Position numbers and translations under genes: made by a program. A DNA stretch of 21,418 nucleotides, taken from Conidiobolus incongruus B7586 (Eukaryota > Entomophthoromycota > Entomophthoromycetes > Entomophthorales > Conidiobolaceae). Shown here one piece after another: positions 1 to 9,200 of the stretch. Each line of letters opens with the position of its first letter. Positions within the stretch are counted from its first letter, which is position 1. Location: NCBI GenBank assembly GCA_000697335.1, contig JNEM01016727.1:1-21418 (forward strand), given 5' to 3'. Below the pieces are notes generated by a model. The model was not told where the DNA came from, ran no database searches, and saw only the letters and a list, made by a program, of their open reading frames with translations.

Positions 1-32
1 TATATATTAGTTTTTTTAATTAAAAAATTAAC

Positions 33-1162
33 TTTTTAAAATTGGTTGTTTAATTTAATCATGCTTAAACCAAATAGTGATCATCAAAAGTTTTTTATTT
101 TGGTATCAGTAAAACTTAACCATAAACCCTTTAAAATTATTTAAAATTTACAAGCAACTTTTAGTAATAAAGCATTATCTAAATTAACAATTTATCACTA
201 GGTAAACTACTTTAAAGCTAGGAGAGAAACTATTCAAAACCTGTTAAAATCTAGAAGACTAACTTTAATTATCACTCTTTCAATTGTAAATAGAGTGAAA
301 AAATATATTGAAAAACATCTTTTTATTTCAGCTAGAGAATTATCTAAGCACTTTAATATTAGTCTTATAAGTATTTTATATATTTTAAAGTTTAAACTAA
401 AATTAATAAATAAAAATACAAAATAAATACCTTATAATTTAACTAAAGCTTAAAAAAAAGCTAGAGTAGTTATTGTTAAACAAAACTTATTGAAATATTA
501 CCAGAAACCTAGACTTTTATAGCAAATAATTACAATTGATGAATCTTAGATCCCTATGTATAATCCTTTACTAAAACACAAATCAAGATGCTAGATTAAG
601 CTAAATCAACCTCCTCTACAAATCCCTTTAAATAAACATTTTGTTAATAAGTGAATGTTAATTATTATAATAGATTATAATAATATATGCTACTTTTATT
701 TAGTTCCTAAAGGAAAATTAATTAATAGTAAACTATATATTGCTTTTTTAAATAAAAGTATTTCTAATTAGTGTTCTTAATATAATTTAAGAAGATTTAT
801 TATTTTGCATGATAATTATAAAATACATAAATCTAAAGCTGTAAAAAACTTTCTAATTAAAAATAACTGGAAAAAACTACCACATCCAGTATATTCCCCT
901 GATTATAACTTATGTAATTATAATTGCTTTAGGCAATTAAAAAACTAGCTTGCAGGAAAGAAAATTTCTGCAGGAAAATTTAATTGGTTTATAAAACATC
1001 AAATTTCAGTCTTTAATAAAAAAAACTATTTTTTAAGTGTTAGAAGTTTGCTAAAAGTATAGCAAAAAGTTATTAATAATAAAAGAAACTATTAAATTTA
1101 TATTATATATTTATTTTTATATATCATATATTCAAATGTTTATATATTTTTAATTGCAAAAA
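33..1162 (+). mobile_element. Tc1/mariner DNA transposon, full-length but inactivated (copy A)
   Basis: A single frame runs from ATG at 61 to TAA at 1095 (345 codons, the usual mariner transposase length) without any frameshift. It is broken by 12 in-frame stops at 142, 199, 424, 451, 520, 547, 592, 652, 769, 778, 946 and 1060. The DDE core is visible: ITIDES (Asp160), LHDN (Asp251) and VYSPDYNLCNYNCF. There the third catalytic position, 34 residues after Asp251, reads Asn286 where the family has Asp. Seven stops are TAG, four TAA and one TGA, and several sit where the family has Trp (DES-W-IP). This matches G:C to A:T change. The ends are eroded. The left end near 33 (TTTTAAAATT) and a weaker inverted match near 1152-1162 suggest terminal inverted repeats. 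The boundaries are approximate. Confidence 0.9.
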
Positions 1163-1163
1163 A

Positions 1164-1860
1164 TTCCTATTATTAAAAATACAGAGTAATATTTAAATAA
1201 AAATAATATATATTATGATAATTTATTATTATAATTAATTTTTATTTATTAATAAAATATTTATATAAAAATATTATAGCAAAGGTTAATTTAATTTAAT
1301 TTAATATTTTAATTTATAGTTTAATAAATATTATATAAAAAGATTTAAGATTTATCAATTATAATAATTTATTATAAAGGTTTTAGTTTTTAATTATAGC
1401 TTAGAAGGTTTATTTAACAATAATTACTCTAATTTTTTTTTGAATTTTTTTATTTATATTATAAAGTAATTATTTGATATTTTTATATTAATTTAAATTT
1501 TAAATTTAATTTATATAAAATACTTATGTAATTAATATTATAATATTGTAATAATTTTTTAAATAAGATAATAAGATATCTTTTAATATATTCTTTAACT
1601 TTATTAATAATAAAAAAGTGATAATTAAAATTAATCTTTTAAATTTTAATAAGTTTCAAATAACCTTTCTCTTAGCTTTAAAATAATTTATCTAATAATA
1701 AATGGTTAATTTAAATAATAGTTTATTATTAAAAGCTGCTTATAAATTTTAAATGATTTTAAAAGGTTTGTAGTTAAGTTTTATTAATATTAAAATAAAA
1801 GACTTTTGATGATTATGATTTAATTTAAACATAATTAAATTAAATAACTAATTTTAAAAA
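1164..1860 (-). mobile_element. Tc1/mariner copy on the - strand, interrupted by copy A (copy B)
   Basis: The reverse complement of 1860 down to about 1164 aligns with copy A from about 33 to 735, through the leader, the N-terminal helix-turn-helix part and the first catalytic region. Almost all remaining C and G have become T and A, so this copy is older or more heavily mutated than A. The remainder is not downstream of 1164. Instead, the reverse complement of bases 1-32 resembles the next part of the element, and matches the same place in copy C at about 17 of 20 positions. This suggests that copy A landed inside copy B. No reading frame survives. Confidence 0.75.
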
Positions 1861-2312
1861 TTTCTTATTTCTTTAATTCTATAGTAATATTATTTATTTT
1901 TTTAATTTTTAAATTAAAAATTAATTATAAAACTTAGTAATATTCAATAATTAATTTTTTAATAATATTTAAAAAATTATTTTGTTTTTAAGTTTATTAT
2001 TAATTTTCAATAAATTTCATATATTTAAGAATTTAAGTATATTTTTATTATTATGAAGAAAAACTATATATTTTTTAATTTGAAAAAATTAATAATTAAT
2101 ATAATTAATTATTTATAATAATTGGGAAAAAATTAAAAATCAAAAAAAATTTTATTTTCCAAATTTGATATTTTAAATTATTTTCAAATTTTTTATTTTT
2201 TTTATTTAACTTCTTGGCCAATATAAAAAAATATAAATTAAATATTATGATATAAATTATGATATTTAAAATAAAATCATAAACTTGATTATATAATAGA
2301 TAAATCAACATA

Positions 2313-2354
2313 TTGAATATAATATAGAATATATATATTTTATATTATATTCAA
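2313..2354. repeat. Perfect 14-bp inverted repeat (hairpin)
   Basis: TTGAATATAATATA at 2313-2326 is exactly reverse-complementary to TATATTATATTCAA at 2341-2354, across a 14-base loop. It is A/T-only apart from one pair in the stem. It could be a cruciform-prone site or the remnant of a small inverted-repeat element. No function is shown. Confidence 0.6.
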
Positions 2355-2471
2355 AAAATAGACATGTTTATTAAGGGAGTATTTATTAAATTTATTTTAA
2401 AAATCAATTATATTAATTAATTATAATTATAATATTTACAAAATATTGGTTATTTAAATTAATAAAACATG

Positions 2472-2489
2472 TATATATATATATATATA
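2472..2489. repeat. (TA)n microsatellite
   Basis: There are nine TA units in a row in the spacer. A shorter run lies at about 12481-12496, inside an intron of the MCMDC2-like gene. Confidence 0.85.
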
Positions 2490-3469
2490 AACAAATTTGG
2501 AGAAATTACAAAATTATCAATATATTTTATATAACTATATTATATATTTTAATTTTTAATTAAATATTATAAAAATTGAATCAATTGAATAAAGATTTCA
2601 TTGTGGATCAATTAAAATAAAAGATGATATTATGTTTTATAAAGATATAAGAAATATGAATAAAAAGTTGAGTAGTAATTCAAAAAAAATAATATTAAAA
2701 AATTTTAATTCAACTAAATGAGATTAAATATGTATATATTTGAATTTAATATTTTAAAAAACGAATAAATTAATTTTAAAATGTTATATAATTGCATCAG
2801 TATATTTATTTTAAATAAAATAATATATATTATTTATAAAATAATTTTTTGGCAAAAATAATAAATCAAATTACTAAATTTGGAAATTTTAATAAATTTA
2901 TTCTATTGAATTGATATAATATCGTAATTATATATTAACAATTAGATATAAATATAGATTAAATCATTATCATTAAATGATATTCCTTTAATTATTGCTC
3001 AAACAATGATAATTAAAATGATAGTTGAAACGTAATTTAATCAAATAATTAAGACAAATATTTTAATTAAAATTTAAAATAGAAATATTTTATGAAGAAA
3101 ATATCCCTAATGATTTAAGTTAACTATTATATTTTTATAAAAGACTTGATATAGTAGTATTATTTTGGGTGTACAGTATACAAAAATTTACTTATATTAA
3201 AATTCAAATTTATGTGTATTATATTTTTTAAATAACGTGATTTGTAGTTTGTCATTAGAATAATTAATGTATACATATCCTAAATCACAATAATAACAAA
3301 AAATAAAATGAAATGATATAAAACAAGCCTAAAGAAAATCAAAATAAATAACAGCACCAAAGTATCTTGTTTAAACCATGCAAAGTGGCAATTAAAATTT
3401 ATTTAGTCGAAAAAATACAAATAGTTGGTTGGATAGGAATAGTAAAATAATACATTTACAAGACGAACC

Positions 3470-3853
3470 TTATTTAGTGCTAGTGTACTTGGTAACGGCC
3501 TTAGTACCTTCAGAAACGGCGTGCTTAGCCAATTCACCAGGAAGGATTAATCTGACAGCAGTTTGGATTTCTCGAGAAGAGATGGTAGAACGCTTGTTGT
3601 AAGAGGCGAGCTTGGAAGCTTCGTTAGCAATACGTTCGAAGATATCGTTGACGAAAGAGTTGAGAATAGACATAGCCTTGTTGGAGATACCAGTGTCAGA
3701 GTGGACTTGCTTCAAGACACGGTAAATGTAGGTGGAGTAGGTTTCATGGCGGGTCTTAGAGCGCTTACCCTTCTTGGATTCAGAGGCGGACTTGTCGGTC
3801 TTCTCGGTAGCTTTAGAAACGGAAGGAGTTTGTTGAGGAGTCTTGGGAGCCAT
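3470..3853 (-). CDS. Histone H2B
   Basis: This is a core nucleosome histone that pairs with H2A and wraps DNA in chromatin. The 127-aa product has a Lys/Ser-rich tail (starting MAPKTPQQ) followed by an intact histone fold with [50 protein letters not shown] and the C-terminal helix [16 protein letters not shown]. Lys122 in AVTKYTS corresponds to the conserved ubiquitination site (Lys120 in human, Lys123 in budding yeast). I chose the second Met, seven codons into the longest frame, because MAPK is the usual H2B start and the upstream residues are not histone-like. The gene is intronless and ends in TAA right at the canonical C-terminus, which shows TAA is a real stop in this genome. No H2A gene lies beside it, unlike the divergent H2A-H2B pairs of many fungi. 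Confidence 0.97.
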   Translation of the reverse strand: MAPKTPQQTPSVSKATEKTDKSASESKKGKRSKTRHETYSTYIYRVLKQVHSDTGISNKAMSILNSFVNDIFERIANEASKLASYNKRSTISSREIQTAVRLILPGELAKHAVSEGTKAVTKYTSTK

Positions 3854-3978
3854 TTCTATTAAATTAAAAAACAAAGAAAAATGAAGTCAGACTCTGGACT
3901 TAGTTAACATTAAAAACCTTTTTGAATGAATTGGAATTTCTAATTGGATCAAACAAGCAAATTGAATTTAGTTCAATT

Positions 3979-3984
3979 ACGCGT
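3979..3984. promoter_or_regulatory. Candidate MluI cell-cycle box upstream of H2B
   Basis: ACGCGT lies 126 bp upstream of the H2B start codon. This hexamer is the core site of the fungal G1/S factor MBF. Two CpG steps in such AT-rich sequence are unlikely by chance, and histone genes are expected to peak in S phase. Function is inferred from motif and position only. Confidence 0.45.
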
Positions 3985-5690
3985 CTGGAAATTCAATTTC
4001 AAGAGATTTGATTGGACAATTAATTGGTGATTTGGTCATTTCAATTTCAAATTGAACAATTCAAATTCATAACCAATATTTTAACCTATCTTCACTCCAA
4101 TACGACTTGTCCAAATGAATTTCAATTTTTACATTTAATAAATGATTTCATCAAAATAAAATTACATATCAGTCATAATTAAGTCTTTTTAATTTTATTA
4201 TAACACTAATAGAACAATTATCATACTATACTTTTTATTTAGATTTATATAATATAGATTGACTTGAATAAAAAATTAAATAAAAATGAAGACAGTTAAA
4301 ATCAAAGAATAATACGAATCATTCATGGTATATCGATATACCCTATTATCAATTTTAAATAAGATTTTAGTTGATTGTTCCAATACTAAACATTTCTTTT
4401 CATATAAAATAGAGTTGAAAAGACAAATTGCCATCATACCACACGAGTTAGCTCTCTTAACAAGTTAGAAGTTTATTCAACTTAAAAATTCATTCTTAAA
4501 CAAAATTTTATACTTTTGTTTTCATTTTTATTTAATAATATGGTTTATTTTTAACATTATTTAATTATAAACAATATCTTGATATAGTCTATATTCATAC
4601 TATTACTAAGAATAATCATTTCGAAACCAGATATCTCATTGAATTTGATTCTGCTCAATAAAAATATACTTTTAATTTTCTTTGATATTTAGTTATTCAA
4701 TAATTTTAGATTTCATTTATTATTATATAAATATTTTAAATACTAATACTATAAATCATTAATTTTTTGTTTTTTATATTAGATATTTTACTTATTAATT
4801 TATTTATATTTGAAATCAATTTTGAATTAATTTTTTTAATAATAAACTTTTATTTTTTTTAAAAAACTCTGTTAAAAGTAAAATCATTATAATATTAAAT
4901 ATTTTTAAACTTTGAAATCAATATAAAATAGAGTGATATATTATTTGAAATTTTAATAATATATAAATTAAGAAATATTATAAAATCGAAATTAATAATA
5001 CATATTTTGTATTATTTAGAATTTTGAATTTTTTAATTCAAGCTTTAATTGCATATGCCAAGGTTTTCAACAAAAGATCTAACTTAAATCTTTTAAAATT
5101 AAATTTTGTACTTTATTATTATTAGTATGCGTTGGTGCAAAATAATATATAATATTTCTATAAAATATAAGCATATTGTTTAATTTTATGTTTACAATTT
5201 TACAAATTATAATATAATATATTATATTATTGTTTTTAATTGATTTAATCCAATAATAATTTTTTCAATAATTAAAATTAAAAAATTGCTATATTATTAT
5301 ATTTGGAAATATATATTTTAAAATTTAAAAATATGAAATATATTAGCCGATTAAAATCTTGATATAATAAAAAATAAAGTATTTTATTTTTACTTTAACT
5401 CTAATTGTATTAAATAAAATTTACTAATTCAATATTATTATTGATCATAATTTAATATTAATCAATCTTCTAAAAATATATTTTTAAAACAATTAAATGC
5501 TTTTATCAAATTTCTTGTAAAATATAATGATTTCATATAAAATTTCTGTAACAAATTTAACTAAGTTTAACTTAATAAAGTCCGATTTTTTAAATGGTAT
5601 TATTTTTATAAAATTTTATTCAATTTTTTTTGGGTTTAAAAGTTTCAAATTAAAGAAATTTTGTTAAATTTTTTACTAGTTTAATATAAT
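3985..5690. other. Spacer upstream of H2B, no recognisable gene
   Basis: The first 150 bases beyond the MCB are rich in CAATT/ATTGG words and probably belong to the H2B promoter. The rest is AT-rich with stops in all frames. A 16-bp perfect palindrome lies at 4327-4342. A divergent H2A would be expected here in many fungi. I looked for one on the + strand and found none. Confidence 0.55.
4327..4342. repeat. 16-bp perfect palindrome GGTATATCGATATACC
   Basis: The site reads identically on both strands over 16 bases, about 475 bp upstream of the H2B start. It could bind a dimeric protein or be chance. No second copy was noticed in the window. Confidence 0.5.
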
Positions 5691-6061
5691 TTAGTAATAA
5701 TAATAAATAATTCGATTTTCATTGGTCTGATCAATTTAAATAATCCAATCAAATTCATTAATGAATTATTTCCTTAGGTAACCGGTAATAAAAATTTGAA
5801 ACTTTGGAGAAAACTGGAACTCGTAAAAATAGATATTGAGACCAAGCTAGATTGGGAATTAGTATCTATGATGCTAGGAAATTAGAATGGGTTGTGTTTC
5901 AAGTGAAAGAATTTGGGAAGGGATAGTGATTTTGAATGCTTTTGTATTCATCCCAATCAATAATGTCGTTAGGGTATAAAACGATCCTATATCATGCTGA
6001 AAAACTATTTAACATAATAATTTAAACTCCTCTTCGAGCTAGAACTCTACAACGTTGAACA
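5691..6061 (-). other. GC-elevated, coding-like island (possible gene relic)
   Basis: Between two very AT-rich stretches this island has clearly more G and C. On the - strand one frame beginning at an ATG near 6061 keeps long readable segments, such as IVFQHDIGSFYTLTTLL and then MNTKAFKITIPSQILSLE. It is cut by TAG and TAA codons, with no GT...AG pair that obviously removes them. I recognise no family. It could be a decayed exon, part of a long 5' leader of the LPMO-like gene on the other strand, or non-coding. Any TAA/TAG can be read as a mutated Gln codon, so the stop pattern alone proves nothing. Confidence 0.2.
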
Positions 6062-6222
6062 TTGAGCAGCGCTTATTATTCAATAAGTAACACAAATTTT
6101 CAACTTGTACTTAAATTATATTTTATATCAATTTAATTTTCCAAATTTTTACCTAATTTATTTCCTCGTATATAACTTACATAGATTACTTAATATTGAA
6201 TAATTAAATTAAATAATACAAT

Positions 6223-9200
6223 ATGATCTCCAAATCTAATGCTCTTCAATGCAATATAATTTTGGCCTTAATCAGTCATATTTCTGCACATTCTTGGATA
6301 GACTGTGTTGATGTGAAAGACGATAATAGTTGTGGGGGTTATATCCGTGGTTATGATGGCCATATTGATGAGCATCAAACTTATAAACTTCTGGGTAGAC
6401 CTATGGGCGCTCCTATTTGTAATCCAGCTCGTCAAGCTCATCCGGATAATTATGATGATCAGTATCCAAGAACAGTTGCCGAACCTGGTGATAAACTGAA
6501 ATTCTATTATTTAGAGAATGGTCACGTAACAAAAGATCGTCTTGCTCCCGATGGTCGTCCTAATCCCAAGCAATATACAATTCATTGGACAGGCAAGCCA
6601 TACACTGGAGATCGATTAGAAGGAACCCAAATTTTAACTCGTGGAGAATTAGGTCCTCATAATCAACTTGGTCCGCCTCAAAATTTTGATGATGGGCGAT
6701 GTGCCGAAGATAATACTAGAGGAAGATTGGGTCCAAAGCCATGTCAGGGTACAATTACCTTGCCTAACAATCTTGCTCCTGGCATCTATCAATTTATATG
6801 GTTTTGGAAATTTGACAAAGACTATAAAGGTATTGGGGAAGAATATACATCTTGTTTTGATATCGAGGTTACTCCTAAAGGTGCTAAATCCACATATACT
6901 CCAAAGCCATATTCCAAGAAGCAATCATATTTGCTTAATCCATCTCAATCGAATTATAATAGACTCAACTTAACTATGAATGATGAAATGGAATCTCTAA
7001 GAGGGTTATCAAGATTGGGCCCATTACCTAAATTTTCGATGGAAGATGTGCATCCTAGTAGTTCAATGTCAAAAAATGATGTCCCCTCTGGTCCTCCTTC
7101 TGAAAAAATTTGGCACCAGTTGCTGAGTGAAATAAGAGCCGCTTCAGTTAGGCCTCAGGCTCCAGCTCCTCCAGTTAGTCAGCCAGTTGCACCTGCTATA
7201 CCTCAAATCCCAGCTCCTCGTATGCCTCAATCTCAATCACTCCCACCTGTCCAGCAATCTGTGCCCAGTATGCCACAAGTTGCTCTAGCTCCTCCAGCTA
7301 GTCAACCAGTAGTACTTCCAGTCCCTCAAGCGCCATCCCCTAAAACCCCAAATGCTAATTCTCAGTTATCTGCACAAAGTGTTCCATCTGCCTCAAATAA
7401 CAATCCACAATTGTTGAATACTAACACTATTCAATCTTCTAATGCTGGTGATGTTAGTTCCAGAGCTTCAGTTCAACAACCAACTACTTCTAAGCCAGCA
7501 GCGGATCCTCAAATTAATACTCAGCAAGGATTGAAGAGTATCGATAGCAAAGCTTCTAAATCACAGACACTCGTAGATCCCAATACCACTCAACAGAAGG
7601 CTAAGGAATCAACACGGCTTGGATCCAAAACAGCCAATGATGTTAATGATCAGCGATCCAGAACTTCATCAACTGAGCAAAGTGGACAAAGACTCCAACC
7701 AACTTCAAATAACGAGCACCCAATATCTCCAGAAGCATTAGACGAAGCTGAAAAAAATATGATCAATCTGCAAAATAAGATCAAAGGAGAAATGGAGAAT
7801 TTTAGGCAAACTCAAAATGAAATTATTGCTAAGAGTGATCCAAATTATGAACAAATTAGACCCAGCAAGAAGCCTGAGCAAAAATTAAGTCAAATTCCCT
7901 CTCATGTTAGCAAAGAACAATTATCAGAGGATTCAAATCAGCAAAATCTTTTAACAAATCAACAGTTGGAGCAAGATCCTAGTTTCAACATGGATTCTCT
8001 TCCATTTACTCAATCCAGTCAACGATTTAGAAATCTTCCAGATATTCATCATCATATGGACCACTTTAATCCAACTAGTGCTGAATTCTTACCAAATGGC
8101 GACCGTGGTAATGAGTTTACACAAAATAATAGCTTCTCCAATAGCCAGGATCGTAACCAATTGCCTCTTGAAGAAGCAGGACCACTTAATCAGCATGATC
8201 TGGAAATGATTCGGGGCCAAGATATGAGTCAACTTCATCAACATTCTCATTTTGATAATAGTGATCGATTTGGACTATCTGATCAAAGAGAAAGTTCATC
8301 AAGGTTTGGCAGATTTGAGGAACCTAGGACTCCATTTGAATTTGATAGAGATTCTAATTTGCCAGAAAGACCACAGTTATCCTTCAAGCCCGCTCCAGGA
8401 GATAGTCGTGTTGAAAATGATGATCATTTCCAGAGAATGAAACCACATGTGCACTCTCAACAAGATTCAGTTGATGAAATGCTCGCTCAAATTCCTCATG
8501 ACCACCATCGTCATTCCAATGCTGAGCCTCATCATGATCATCACCATCAGGCTGAAACCAAAGTCCGCAATGATCAACATCACGAAACTGAAGCTGAATC
8601 ACATCATGATCATCACCATCAAACCGAGGCTGACCCTAATTCCAACCATCAGCTTCCCCAGAATTTGGACCTTCCACGAGAACTCTTAACAGGCTTGTCT
8701 TCTGATCAGTTTTCAATGAATTCAAATACTCAACAATATCATCCTAATGAATTAGTTGATCCTAGGTTAGCTCAAGCCCGTTTAGCAGGCTTTCTCCCTG
8801 AACAGCCCTCAATGATACCAATGCCACCTCATCATCCACAGGGTCAGCCAATAGCTCCATTATCTAATGCACCTGGATTGAGATCACAAATTCCATCAAG
8901 AATGCCAATGGGTAAAGGTAAGCTTAGATCAAGTGGTAGTGAGGATGTTATGCCAGAAGAAGATGAAGTTGAAGATTCACCATCCGAGTCTTCGGAAAAT
9001 GAGGCATCTGATGTAGATTCGGAAGAGTTTACCCCTCAGCCTGCAATTGTTACCCCTTCGTCCAATGTGGGTTCAGAAGAGCATAATGAATCGCCAGTTC
9101 CAAAATCTGAAGCCAATCACATTCCTATGATCAACAAATTGGATGAAAGTAAGATGGAGGATCCAAGTCCAAGTTCTGAAGGTCTTGAACTTAACCAAGC

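Larger units (their letters stand above)
1861..3469. other. AT-rich spacer without a recognisable gene
   Basis: The stretch is very rich in A and T, with stops in all frames. The only frame of any length (2105-2311, - strand) translates to Ile/Asn/Phe/Lys-rich low-complexity sequence and is not credible. It contains a TA microsatellite at 2472-2489 and a perfect inverted repeat at 2313-2354. The last 200 bases serve as the 3' flank of the H2B gene. I see no metazoan-type histone stem-loop there, so the H2B transcript is presumably polyadenylated. Confidence 0.6.

Noticed and set aside
2105-2311. 68-codon open frame on the - strand
   Set aside because: Low-complexity Ile/Asn/Phe/Lys sequence expected from AT-rich spacer, with no start context or conserved feature.
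3563-3862. 99-codon frame on the + strand
   Set aside because: It is the antisense shadow of histone H2B, whose frame is certain.
4421-4480. tRNA-like words in the H2B upstream spacer
   Set aside because: No B box and no cloverleaf can be folded.
5887-5979. Short + strand frame beginning MGCVSSE, like a myristoylated G-alpha or kinase start
   Set aside because: Only 30 codons, and no downstream exon with G-alpha or kinase motifs could be found.
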